From Tomocerus qinae (Eukaryota > Arthropoda > Collembola > Entomobryomorpha > Tomoceridae): DNA of 64,000 nt. The notes below the pieces were generated by a model. That model searched no databases. It saw only the letters and a program-made list of their open reading frames with translations, and had not been told where the DNA came from. A program made the translations under genes and the position numbers. The DNA lies in contig CM034547.1 in assembly GCA_020055645.1 (NCBI GenBank), positions 18,763,013-18,827,012 on the forward strand, given 5' to 3'. How positions within the stretch are numbered: the first letter of the stretch is position 1; each line of letters starts with the position of its first letter. Shown here one piece after another: positions 29,003 through 42,200 of the stretch.

Positions 29003-32000
29003 GTTTGTTCAATGTAGTACAGTACAGTCGTTTGTTTGAGGCTAATTGAGCAACACCGCCAATATGAATAAATTGCTGTGGCTCATATTTAGTTCTACGC
29101 GCACAGGTCAAAAAGGACATCTGAATTGTAATAACTTATAATAATTTTTTGGCCAATTTTTTCTTTCCACGAATTTAATGTTCAGCACTTGAAAAGAATA
29201 ATTTGAATAATGCACCGTGTTATTTAGTTTGGGTTGAAATAGTGAAATTGTGCTGAACAAGATAAGATGTTTTTCTAACTATTGGATTTCCCTTTCGTTG
29301 GTTTGGATGTTATAGTAAAAATAGTGCGACACTTTCGAAATGAGCTCGTAGAAATGATTGATATATAGTGTCTAGACAGGAAATCTTGTTGCCCAAACTT
29401 TGCTCATCACATGCGACCATCATTCAAGTGAGGAGGATAGGCAAAGCAATGAAATGAAAAGCAATGCAGAGCGACATCGAGTCAAGCCAGGCCAATTTAT
29501 ACCACCCAAGCTAGATTTTGATAATGGGGAGAGCGGAATGGAGCGTCTTACTTTATATTTTAGTAACTCTTATTACGAAAGGATTAAAGACAGATTGCAT
29601 AGCAGCAGCCAAATTAAGCGACGAGAATCCGTAATGTAATACTGACTGGATATACCCTTCGCAATATCTACCAAGTTCTTAACTATAGTGCCCGTAAATT
29701 ACAAACGCCCTATCCCACTATCGATACATAATAACAACTAAACACTAACAGACAAGCAAAGAAAGATATACTAGACAAATAACCTATATTTAGATAAACT
29801 CAGTGTTACTTTTGCGCACTATGAAAACTGGTTCTTTGTAAGTACCTTCGTGTACATGTACTGTATATGTACTGATCAAAAGTGTATTTAGTAAATGGGC
29901 GTTAATAAGGCATCATGGTATGTAGTGTATTGGCAAATGCATCGGATGATCATAGATACTTGTAATTGAGTATATAAATTTTGTTGTAAGTGTAGTTTGC
30001 TGCATTTCCATACGTTATACACTTATATAGATTAATGTTGTGTGGAATATCTTAGCAAATACATTAACACTCGTCTAAATCTCTCACTAGGTGTATTTGT
30101 TCAGATGTAAAATTTAAACAGAGTTGATAGCCATGCATAGTCAGACACAATTTCTAATCATCGTAAGCGAAAAGAATAAGATTTGTCTAGTCTGCGTTAT
30201 GCTATAATTTTATGTCCTCCATTTGAAGTGTATGCTTTGTAAGTGCACCGATATTTCATTTGTACCGTGTAGATTGTGTAGATATGGTAGAAAGTTGGTA
30301 TCTATGTTGCCATTGAAGAAGATCTACAGCATGTAGTAGTCATTGAGTTGTAAAGTAAAGAATGTCTGAAAGAAAACAAGTAAATTCTCCGGACACAATG
30401 AAAAGCAATGAAATAAAATAAAAAGAATGAGAAGAGAGGGCTTTCACATTATTATGGTAGAGTTTGATGAAATAAAAGCATTGTAGCATGGAAAGGATGC
30501 ATTGCATCCCAGTCTAGCCTAGCAGGAGTTACATGGCATCCATCTAAATTTGAACGCCTGATCTGTCTTAACTCCTGATTTCTTAGCCAACCAACACAGT
30601 TTTACTGGTACAATGGACACTGTGTTTTCTAGTGACTTGTATATTCCTCTTAGAAATAACAATTTTTTTGTCTGTCCATGTCTTTGCATTTCACTGTCAT
30701 GTTTTGGCATGGATAGATCGTATAAAATTACAGAAAAAGTGAACAGAACTTATCACATCTCATGATTCTACTTGCAGAACAATATAAGTTATTGAAATTG
30801 CATTGTATTTCATTTTGATGTTTGGCTCTTATCCGAACTTATACATAAATACATGTAACTTATTTCTTTTGCCAATGCATCCAAAATACAATCTTGTTCT
30901 GCAGGAGAAATTATTATGCGCTAGGCAATTTATCTCTTAAGATATTCACATCCTTCCTTGGTTTGTGTATATACAAAAATTAAAAGTGCCTGTAATAACT
31001 AACCTACATTGGTAGGAAATTCTTTAAGCCTTGTGATTTAATGCATAATCTAGTAGGGTTAATGTTGACCTATCTAGGTACTGATGCAGATTGAGCATGA
31101 CCGCCTACTCAAAATCTTTCATTCCTTATCGTTGTTCCTTGTATATTTATTCACATTTGAGTGCTACATAAATAAGCACGTTAGGAGGAATTATACAGTT
31201 TTAGTATTCTGAACAAATTCAGAAGGGCTCTACAAATTGTGAATAAGGAAAGCTGTCTTTGTTCTGCTTGTGCATATGATTTGTCCCATTCTGTTTCTGC
31301 TCTTTAGCAAACGACAGTTGCGTTTCTTTTGGGTTTATCCTGAGAGAATGTTTTGTTGGATTTATGAAGATATGCCTACTCACTTATACGAGATAGGTAT
31401 ATAGAAAGAAGGATTGGCTGTAGATAAGATAAGATCATATTTCCTATATTAGGGCATTGCATTGTCTATAAGGTAATATAGTGCAATGATAGTAGAGAGA
31501 GAGAAAAGCATGTCAAGTCAAGACTTAGTCGATGCAATGCAACGGATGGTGAGATCAAAGTTTTGATGTTCCGACCAGATTGTGTTTCATACCAAATGTT
31601 TTATGAAAGATTCTCTCGTAAAATCCGTCTTCCATCTTTTGACTTCATTCCAGCTGAACTGAATGGCATTCTCTTGTCTTATGTACAGATATCTCCAAAA
31701 GCCAAAACCAAGCTGAGGAAATCTACTAGTGAATATTTCAACGAAGCATGCATTGTGTAACTATAATCATATGGCCATACCAGACTCATTTCTGGATTAG
31801 CTATATCTGTGTATGCAATGTAGTGTATAATGTATATAGTAGTACTGTAAGTAAGTAGATCTATTGCAAGTACATATACAAGTAACAATAGAATAACAGT
31901 AGTAGGATAATGCAATAATATACTTAATATCACAAATGCATAGTAGTTTCTATGTGTTTTCTTTTTATATATTTGCAGACTTGTAGCAATGAAATCGTAA

Positions 32001-32019
32001 CACATTTCTCCTTAGGCTA

Positions 32020-32050
32020 GGTTCAGTTCAGTTCAGTCCAATTCAGTACC
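32020..32050. repeat. GTTCA/TCAGT tandem run
   Basis: Three adjacent near-perfect copies of a 5-base word (TTCAG) are followed by degenerate copies. This is the clearest regular example of the short-word reiteration seen across the window. Confidence 0.6.
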
Positions 32051-35000
32051 GGCTCTGTTGAAGCGAGCAAGTTTTACTTTACGCAACTTACTTTTTCAGA
32101 TGGATGAACTTTGTATTATGGATAGTGATACCTACTTTAACTTACTTTACGTGCAGTAGTGTAGTGTAGCACATTATAATATCTACTCACACGGCATGCA
32201 TGCTATGATACGGCACACAGTTTTGGCACTTTTCTGTCTTTTGGTAATTTTGCACTCCTACTCATACATATCATGCACTTGAGGCTGTGAGCAGTTTAGC
32301 TCAACTTAAGATCAGCTCATCTTCACTTTGCAACTAAACTGCACACTACTAAAATATATCACATCACAGATATTTTTACGTACACGAACTAGGCGTACTT
32401 ACTTTGAGTATATCTATACTAAATCTGCTCTAGAGCTCATCATATTACCCCTACACTATTTTTCTACCTTTATACATTCTTATCTTAGTTTTACTTTTAG
32501 TTTAGCCTAGGTACTTTTCCATCGAGTTGAACTCATCCCACGAGCCAAGATCAAATCAGTCGGATCATATTATATGTAGTAGCTTGACCAGATCTGGTCA
32601 AGTGAAGTAAAGTACCTTAATTCATTTCATATCCCTGTCCGCGTCTTGGAAGGACTCAGACTCATTTTCTGATAACAGGAAGTATATCTCTTCTTATGTG
32701 AAAGTATAGGATGTTTTAGCTGAACTGGATATGGGTTGGTTGTGTTGGATGACCGAAACTAAAGTCGATAGTCCAATAACCATTCTATCAACTTAAACAA
32801 TATGCGCTTATTCTTCCTTTCATTCGTTAGAACAGACTTCCCCAAGAACAGTAAATATTCTTGATAGTTAGCTACTATGATATTACTTACTAAATAAGGA
32901 ACCGTAGCAATAGCCTTATATTATATAAGTATATATAGATGCACGTCAAGGTGGTAAAAGAAAATGAGAGGGTGGATCAAAACGATCCGATCAAAGATTC
33001 TTCTAGCTATTCTGCCTGTAATGTTACAGATCTTCTATTCCGTATGATGTTAGCCTTAGGCTTGTTATCTCTCAAGAGTTACACATGGCACATCACATCA
33101 GCCTCCGACTCGTTAGTCTTTAGTATGACCTTTTTTATTCTTGTCTTGCACGACGAACTGGACATGCATGCACGTAAGTATCTCTCCGAATAAAGTAGAT
33201 GATGGCACAAGAGTTTTCTACTTTTCTATCTGAATGCGAATGTGAGCATTCAACTGTGGAATATTCTCCTTCCAGTGGCAATGAGTCTCCCATCCTATTT
33301 CGCACTACACTTTTGTCCATCACTTCAACTTTTCTACCCGGGTTTCTTCACCAGCGGATACTACATGAACCAATATCACATTCGAACTTAAGCTCCAGAT
33401 CTAAATCCATATTGGAAGACTAAAAGTCATAAGACCCAATGGCGACTATCTTTTGAGATTACTATTATCCCATTTTTATTCTGCACTCCATCTTCACTAT
33501 TTACCTTATTTTACATCGGTTATATTTGCTTTGTTCTTATTTTTGTGCAGTTTTTCACGTTTTTTGACCTAACTTATAATGGATAAGGAAAATAGATATC
33601 CTAATAAACAATCTTATTGGCTACGTATTCGATCATATTAATTTTAACGATTACTCTACACACATAAAAACTGAATGTATAAAAGTAATGGTAATTTGTT
33701 TTAATGAAGTATGCTGTGCACAGTTGAGTGAAATTATCAGTTAGCTATGCAAAAGGTATAGGTAAGATAATTACCTAGATAAATCCAGAACTTTTCCTTT
33801 CGTCAATTTGTACTAGTTAATGCGCTTAAATAATGAAACAAAAAGTTTTAAAACTTATTGTTATAAAGTATAGTTTTGAGCCGTAGCCTGCAACGCAGTA
33901 TTAATTGCGTCTTTTAAAAAATAACTCATCACTTGGGCTCAGAAAAATTGCCTTAGGTGTGTGCAATTTATAATGTCATAAACTAGTTTATAAACTAAAG
34001 TTAATACACTCTGAGTGTTCAAGAGTTAGTTGCTCAATAAATAGCTCAGTTATTCAAGGAACACTAACCGGAGGGTTCAGGAATAGAGCAGCGGCGGTGT
34101 ATAATGTGTCCCTACTCCTGCCGTTCTTTTGGCGAGAAGAATTTAATCAGCTACCTCAGGCCAGAGAGAGGAGGCAGAAAGTTTATTTTAGCAGTTCCAC
34201 TACCGCACACATTTGCCTTCTAGTATTACGTATGTACTGACTCTGGTTCAGGTCTAATAGGTCAGTAATAATAATGTCCTCACTCACATTGTAGTTGAAC
34301 AGAGAAAGTTTAATCACCACTAAGCAGAGGCAGTTGAGCCGAGTCTTGCCAACTGAGGTGAAATGGGGAAAGTCTAGCAAGACTGATAAGTGAAAACTTA
34401 TCCTCTTATATTTTTCCACATGGAATGTGAGTCGCGTTTAAATCTTTCACCCTCTCCAATCTTCTCTTATCACCACACACAAGTAATTATGTCAAACTAC
34501 CTAACTAAGTCTACTTCATTCAATACATTATTAGAGCTTTGTATCGAGGAATATTATATTCACCTCTATACCTTTCTATGGGTATATGTACTTTCTCTAT
34601 TAACCCAAGCTGTGACCCAATTGCAATTCAATATTCAGATTTGTTATTGAATTAAACGGCATGCTCTGTTCTGACAGACTAAGCCAATCTAAGTTCAAGT
34701 AAGCATAGGACTTCAGTTTGGCTACCGCTTTCAATTCATTGTGATGGTTAGATAACATCAGAAATTCAATTTTCTCTCTAATTACTTTTGACTTCATAGC
34801 CCTGAGAATGTACTAGGCTAAGTTTCCTAGATCTCGCACTTTAATGTCATTATATTTTCCATGCCTAAAGTTCAGAGGGAAAATCGACGGAAGAAGATTA
34901 AAAGTTTCATGTATTCCAAATATTGCTTCACATAATGTTTTCTCATTTGGGTAAATGGTACAAAATATAGCATTAGTTCAGTTATTCAATATTTGAGGCA

Positions 35001-37553
35001 TTGCAGAAGATAGATATGTACAGATAACTAGATATGACTAGATACCTTCTAAATAGGGTTTGTTTCTGGTCTAAAGTCTGTAATTTGGTATTTTCGCTGT
35101 GAGTGCATAGGATTTTAATTATTTAAAGGTACTATTGGATAAAATCAAAACCTAATTCCATGGCTTAGTTATTTATGAAGGTAAATCACAGATTTCTTTT
35201 GTGAATGTTCGAAATGATACCAGCAATATAAAGTCATAGTATTATTAATATACATTTGTACGTTTAACTCCTGTCTTAACCACTAATTAATTTTGTAGTT
35301 AATACCACTAATACTCAGACATGTTATAAATTGCCAAAGTCTCAAAAAGGCTGCATTAATCTGATAGGATAAAATGTACGAAAATTATAATTAGTACAGT
35401 TTATCAGCAATGTGCTGAAATACTTTGAGCAAGCAAAGCAAAACCGCTGAGTGATTTAGCAAAGTCCTTTATTCAAGTGAAATAGCGTTTTCTATGTAAA
35501 ATATTATGGCTGCTCCGTCAGTGTTGCATGTAATTTCCACATGACATGAGATGTTTGCACATACTCGCAAAATACATCTGGATTGATATCCACTAGTGAA
35601 TATCACTTAGACCCGACGACAAGGACAAAATTGTGTTTAGAGTTGTGATGTGGTTGTGGTTAGACCGTGATTGCAAAATATGTAGTAAAAGTTGGCTCAA
35701 CACTATTAATGCTAGTAAATGAGTTGAGTACGGAATTGCCTACTGAGATGAGTTGATTGCTAAAGTCATTCATACGAAAATCTCATTAGAAAACCAACAG
35801 CAGACTCTACGTAAATTAAAATATTGCAAAATTCCTTTGGGGGTTTCCTTCAGCTATCCGAAAAGGTTATTTTCTGTTTAGAAGCTGTACTTAGGTAATG
35901 CAAGTTGTACAAGTGTTTTTCATACAAGTGAAAGTAGAGGACCGTAGTGTTGAACCGGGATGAAATTAGTCACAATTTATGTGGTGCTACGAAGCTTATA
36001 CCTTACTTACAATAAATAAACATGATTGTACCTATGTCGAATAATATATGTACTAATGTATCTATGTTCTATGCCACGGACTTTGCGGCTTTTTGTTGAA
36101 ATGGACAAGCACGTATATAATGCATATTACTTACATAAAACGATTAAAAGTCTACTACGGATTAAAATTAGCGTATTTCGAAATAAAACCAAATATTTAT
36201 ACCTAATTATTTTGTTTTGAAATTCAGACAGTTTTTTTTAAACCAAAAGCATTATTTATATCTTAAAATTGTAGGTTCACCTGTCATGAAAAGCCAGTAT
36301 TTGTATTTGGCTAGTATTTATGTGCTAGTCCTTTTAGAAGTGATTCTCGTTTAGGACTCCTTCCATGTAACCAATTTATTTGTACATCTTCATAAATACA
36401 CTCCTCCAAAGTGTAAACATCTAGTCTTGTATGTTTGTCTTAAATTCGAGGAGGATCTTGGGACAATAGTCAAAAATAAGTACTATTGCATTACATTGCA
36501 CTGCGTTGAGTGGTTTCTGCGTCAGTGTTGATCCTAGTTTCTGACTGGTCGTAAGAGACTAGCAAAAGAGAAGTGGAAGGAGGATGCATGCGACTGCAAC
36601 AATCGTAAAACTGAAGATACTTTCACCTTTTGAAAATGTTTATTTCTTGTGCATAATACACTTCGTACATACAGTATAAAGAAAAACATTGCTATTCATA
36701 AAAATACGGTCTACTATAGTAGTATAAAGCATCATAGCATTGGCAATGCATTGTAACAAAACCACCATCGAAAGATCAGTGGTAGTCAGTTCTAGTTTTT
36801 TTGTAGATTGTTGAATCTTTTAGTCTGCAAGCAGGAAAAGACTCATAATAGTAGAAAACAGAGTTGAGACACGTATTTATGAGTATATGCAGCATCACGA
36901 AAGAGCAACAAATAAAGCTACGGAGAATAATAATATGTATGTATTATCTAAAGATCTGCATCTCTACTTGTCTCCCTTCAAATCTGCGCTACATGTAGGA
37001 TTTCTTAGCAAAAAAATATATTTACTCAGTAGGAATACCTACTGTAGCGTAACTGTAAATACATATAGAGCTGTAAGCTTCTTGTGAGTTCCGTCTGTGT
37101 CTGTTTCGAGAGTATTGCAAGTGTACAGGGTTGATCCAACTGACGTTCTGCTTTTTTCTGAAAAAAGAGGTAGGACTGGAAATAGTAGTTTTGAATTATT
37201 CTATTGCTGGGGCGGATCCTTCTATTTATTTCACTCAGACTTGTTACTTTAGTTAGTATGCACATTGTACAAAGAAAACAATAGGGAGAAATCTAGTATG
37301 CTTGCAAAAACAAAAGCTTGGAGCTGTAGAATAATAAATACTTACACAATGCACACTTTTGCTTATCTGCAATTATTTTTTTCGTCTTATTCTGTACTTA
37401 GCGACTCTTGACTAAGGTTGGGCTTGCTTCGTTAATCTGGAATCTGGACTGCCTATTAGACGACAGTTTAACTTTTCTCAAGTCTAAACAAGCCTTGAAG
37501 ATATCCTGTCACTTTTGGCGTGAATGAACTGTCTAGTTCTTCTAAGATTGCAA

Positions 37554-37567
37554 GTTGCAATTGCAAC
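37554..37567. repeat. 14-bp perfect palindrome
   Basis: GTTGCAATTGCAAC is a perfect inverted repeat with no spacer, preceded by another partial copy of its half-site (TTGCA at 37549-37553). It could be a protein-binding site for a dimeric factor, for example of C/EBP type, whose known sites resemble TTGCAA. It could equally be chance in 64 kb. It lies about 1.5 kb upstream of the LRR gene start codon. Confidence 0.35.
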
Positions 37568-39065
37568 CTGTAGGCAAAATCTCAAGCTTTTAGCTTTTCT
37601 ACTAGAAGTACAATTTAATTGAAATCAGAAGGGAAATTAAAGAATGAACAAAAGACTTTTTTCCCATTATTCGTGTAAAGGCTATAAAGCTCTGTTCTCA
37701 ATCACAATACCCTGAAATGTTCAAAGTAGCCGCATACAATAAATGAATGTCAATTTAAAGGGAAATAATAGTTAGACCGATATATACCTAAGAACTTTAC
37801 TCGTCCGTGTGGTCGATTTTATATAAGAATTAATATTAAGTATAGTATCACAAAAGTAGATAGGTGGGATTGGATTGAATGGCATTGGTTACAGCTTAGA
37901 TAGGTTGGTCGAGCCGTGCAGGACAGGATCATTTGTCTTGTCTTGGAAAGAAACACATGTTCTGCTCAGTGTTCAAGCTTTCTTGGCTTGAGAACATATT
38001 TTACTTTTGTACAATTGTATTGGTCTTGGTTTCGTTGTATGAATAACTGTATTGTTTTACAGCCGGGAGTATGAAGGCGGTGGAAGTAAATAGCTTTAGT
38101 AAAATACGTACTATCTAGTTAGGAATTACTCGAATTACTATAATCGTAATGCATCGGTTTATAAAGGGATTTTCTTTTGGCTCTGGTCGGGATTCCGAAC
38201 CAAGCCACTATTGACGTAATTAATGAAAGAAAGCTTCTTATCTCTAATCCAATTTAATATAATTAGTTCCTCTTTTCGTTCAATTTAGATCCCGACACGA
38301 GTTCTTGCACACCAACTGTAACTTGAAGGGAGGAAACTGACGGAACTCTTTGATTCGACTTGGAAAATCATCAAGAATTCCACGCGTAGTCACCCTGTCT
38401 GCTACTTCTTCCGCTCTGTATTCAATTCAGTGTTTATTTAACTGTTTGCATCTGTTAAGCCAAAATGAATCATAGTGAATGTTACTTAAACTTTCAATCA
38501 ATATCACTTCGTAGTAGAAACAAGAGAAGCACGGACATTTTTTTACGTTATTAACAAATAATTCTGTCACTGGGCTAGGAAATCACTTTTTAGCAAGGCA
38601 CTATTTTTATGACTATAATTATACTAAGTGGATCCTAAAGGATAATAGGTAGAGCTCTTATATTACAGAAAGGTAGGTACTAGTATAAGAGATTCAGGAA
38701 GAACGATATAAACAGGTACCTACCTTCAACCTTGTCTTACCTCTTCGTCGTAAAATACAACGTAACGAACTACTATAACAGAAAGGAAGTGTCATAAATA
38801 AATTCCAAGTTTGACGTGGATTTATGTGTATCAGCCGTTACAGACAGATAAAAGCAAGATTAGAAATCGCGACCAACGTAGAAGACTCAACGAAATAAAA
38901 ATGACGACGAAATTCTCAAGAATAAAACTCTGATTGCACAGTAATAAAAATAAAGATGTAAGGGAATTATTGCTGGTCAAAGTGAAAGTAAAGAAAGAAA
39001 GTCATCTCGTCAAGTCTAGGAAAGCCAAGTGTACGTAAAATAAAGGGAAATAAAAAATCAGAGTG

Positions 39066-39298
39066 ATGATGCTGAAAAGAAATTACGTTATTTTTCTTCT
39101 CCTTCAACTGCTACTTCTGAAAGGAAGTCACGGCGAAGAGAGCAACGCAAGGAAGGATCCAGAGTTCAGATGTCCCAGTCGATGCAACTGCTCCGAACCT
39201 CCTGATAAGGAAACGCCGATTCCGATGCCCATCATCACATGCTCCGGTGTAAATCTTACTGCTATTCCCGCCGGGATTCCCACAGCAGCAAAGAAACT
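39066..39298 (+). CDS. LRR receptor/adhesion protein, exon 1: signal peptide and LRR N-terminal cap
   Basis: This is the first coding exon of a secreted or type-I membrane LRR protein. Two consecutive ATGs (39066 and 39069) begin it, and G at -3 of the first gives an acceptable context. Residues 1-23 form a signal peptide: a basic start, then a hydrophobic core of Ile, Phe and many Leu, with cleavage likely near SHG-EE. Residues 36-59 hold the cysteines of an LRRNT cap (C36, C40, C42, C59), followed by the NLTAIPAGIP motif typical of the cap-to-LRR junction. Possible N-glycosylation sequons are at N41 and N63. The exon ends after the second base of a Leu codon at a consensus donor GTAAGT (39299-39304). 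The ORF otherwise hits TAA at 39300-39302, inside the intron. LRIG/lambik, LGR and other LRR receptor families share this layout, so I give no symbol. Confidence 0.88.
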
Positions 39299-42200
39299 GT
39301 AAGTATACCGATTTGCTTTTTTCTCTAACTTGATTTCATTCCTGATTTCCACTTTACTTTCAATTTATTTCAAACAAAATGTCATTTTTCAATGTTCAGG
39401 ATTTTCACTTGCTTCTCTCCGGCACTTACTGTATTACTACTACCTAAAACATAGATGGTAACCAATTACTATTTACCCAACAGTTTAGCACTAAGAGCAT
39501 CGCAATACATTGAAAATTCAATTCAGACATCATATAAGTGAAATGGTCCAAGAATTTTGGCTGTATACGCTTACAAACACTAGTATATTGAATTCTGGGA
39601 GAAATTTGCTATTACGTTAATCAAATATTTGAATATCAGATTATTTTCATATTGCTGTTAATATTTCATTTCCATGTTGTTACATCGATAGTAATAAGAT
39701 GTTTCTTTCGTATTTACAATCAACTCTAAAAAGTAGCCACTTGATGTTAAAAAGTACCTAAGAATTCTCTGTTTTCTAGTAAGACGCAATTCGAGTGGGA
39801 AAACATTCTGTTCTAATTTAGCTCATAGATTAAATGTTTTATAAATGCATTTTGTCCGTTAGCGAGTGTTTTATAGAGCTACTCGCTCTCGGAAAAAGAA
39901 AATTGACTCACGTATTACTAGCAGTAGAATGATAGGTAAAACACATTATTTTTGTCTAAAAATGGAACGTGGAAATCTTTTATCTCAGTTTCCTTCTCAT
40001 AGCATCACAGAAAATTGTGTGTCATAATATTGCTGTAAAGTGATATGATATAACACATATAATATAACACGCTCATCTGTATCTACGGAAGAAAAACTGT
40101 TTTAAAAATATAGGAATGTATTTATCTCTTTCACAGTGCAATGAGCCCATCCATATCAGTAGGTATGTTAATGGTTATGAATATTTTGCAATATTAATTA
40201 GAATAGATTAGTTTTCCTTAGTTTGTGAAGCGATATTTCTCACGGGAGTTTTCGAATCTGGCCCAAATGGAATTTCGTAATGTTGATTTACGTGATACTA
40301 CATATTTAATCCTTTTGATGTAGTGTAGGGTGGTGAAATATGTTTATGTCTACAATCAGTAGTGTCCCGTATCAAATTACACCCGAAATGAGTGGTAACT
40401 GTCTGTGTACTGTAATCACGTTTCCATAATATAAACTGTTTACAGTTATTTGGGATGTAACTGCGGTAGCCTTCTGTATTGTGGATGTGGTATATATTTA
40501 TCATTTGTAGATTATACCATAAATAATGTCCCATTGGGACTTAACCATTGTCAGCCACAGTCATAGGATTATATTATAATCGATGAATGATTACTTTCTC
40601 TTTCCTCCTACCTACTTGTTGAAACTCAGTGGCCAACAAGTTCCCTGTATGCGTTTATTGGGCGAAAGCCGTGCGCAATGCTAGTTCTTGCACGAAGATT
40701 ACAGATGACTATTTAGCAGCTTCTAAATTATGCTAACAAATCCTTAGGACTAAAATTTATGAGTTTTGAGTCATGGCACTGTGCACACCAGTGTTGGCAC
40801 AGATTAGTTATGTTTATACAAAGCGGAAGCTAGACACTCACTTTCAAACATTCCAAATGGGTATTTTCTCACTTTCTTTCCTGTGATATTACTATAGACG
40901 AGACCCCCATCTAAGCATATGCGCAGTACAATATGTATGTAAGTTGTTTATTGTTCATAAGTACATGCTCATTCTTATGCATACTTTTACTATATAGAAT
41001 TTTGGCATCTATTTAGTATTCGTTATAATATGTATAGAGCATAGTAAAAGCAATGAATGTGAAAGGTGCATCTAGTTATAACTAGATGAAAACTGGTATC
41101 ACTATCAGTTGGTTTCAGGAGAATTTCTGAATATAAACCGTGAAAAATATGTAAAATTGCTCAAGATATGAAAACTTTTAGAAAATTGAGGAAAATATAT
41201 TGGGTGACAGGAAGCAGACTGACTTATGAGTCAATGGAGGACGGAAAAAGTGAGTTGGAAGTCTGACTACAATATAGTAGTGTATTGCTAGTACGTAGTA
41301 GAAAATTGAGTGTGTATTTCCTATGTAATAGACCCACTGTAGAGTGTCTTACTTTTTTTGCACATAAGTAATGAGTGTAAGAAACGTAAATGTAACGTAT
41401 CTGGTGTAAAATGCAACGTCTTGTCCTGTCCTACTCATCTGACGCTGGAGTCGAGATGTAAATATGAAAAAATGAAGCGGAGGAAAGTGGTTTGGTGTGG
41501 TGTGGCCTGTAAAAGTCAATGGACCTACCTCTATTCAAGAAAACTTGGCTACAAATATACAGCCTTGGTTTACGTAAATTGTAAATTTAATGCAATGTAA
41601 CAGAGTGTATCTATCTACGTAGATATTTCTGTAAAAACAGTATCGTTCTGGTTGGTAAAAGGCTATTCCCACTCCTATTCACTGTGTCTTACTTATATAC
41701 CTATTTATTTGACTGAAAGCTTTTTCATTCCTTCTGGTTTTCAATGCTTTTATATCATGCAGTATCTGTGGAAATGTAATGGTAGCCAAATAGGACAACC
41801 GTGAAAGAAGATGGGTATATGTTGTGTGTCTTGTTTTGGTTTGGCAAAGAGAAGTGCAGGCCCAGCACGGCATCTTATGATTCAACTCCTTCCATTTCTC
41901 CTGCTGGTGATAGAAACAACAGAAACAAGTAAAACTAAAGGAAATCCTAATCTGAATAGTAAATAACAGCATTTTATGAGATACTGAGTAGATCCCATGG
42001 GAAACGTAAAGCCCACATCTTGAATTCAACTGTACATAATAGAGACAGTCGAGGCGTTTTCCCTCTGTTCAAGTAAAAGGGAAACTGAATGTCTGTAATG
42101 TCATAGTCAAATCCACAAAGTACATGAACCAAACGTAAATGTACATACATAGTGCAGAGTTACATGAATTTTGACTATGTCTACTTGCTAATACTGCCAT

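Larger units (their letters stand above)
16831..39065. other. Non-coding DNA upstream of the LRR gene
   Basis: There are about 22 kb without a convincing coding exon. The first half-kilobase may be 3' UTR of the fragment ending at 16830. The rest is AT-rich sequence with reiterated-word patches (22320-22510, 29400-29480, 31490-31560, 32020-32050) and one ATT microsatellite near 28975-28993. The last few hundred bases before 39066 should include the 5' UTR and perhaps the promoter of the LRR gene. I could not choose a TATA box or initiator with confidence. A non-coding first exon further upstream is possible. Confidence 0.5.

Noticed and set aside
31563-31760. 65-codon plus-strand frame with a PAELNGILLSY segment, faintly like the helical N-terminal region of Crypton-type recombinase-derived proteins
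   Set aside because: The resemblance covers about ten residues, there is no catalytic domain nearby and no repeat boundaries; a protein search would be required before naming it.
39128-39352. 74-codon minus-strand frame over exon 1
   Set aside because: It is the antisense shadow of the signal-peptide/LRRNT exon; the plus strand has signal peptide, cysteines and a consensus donor.
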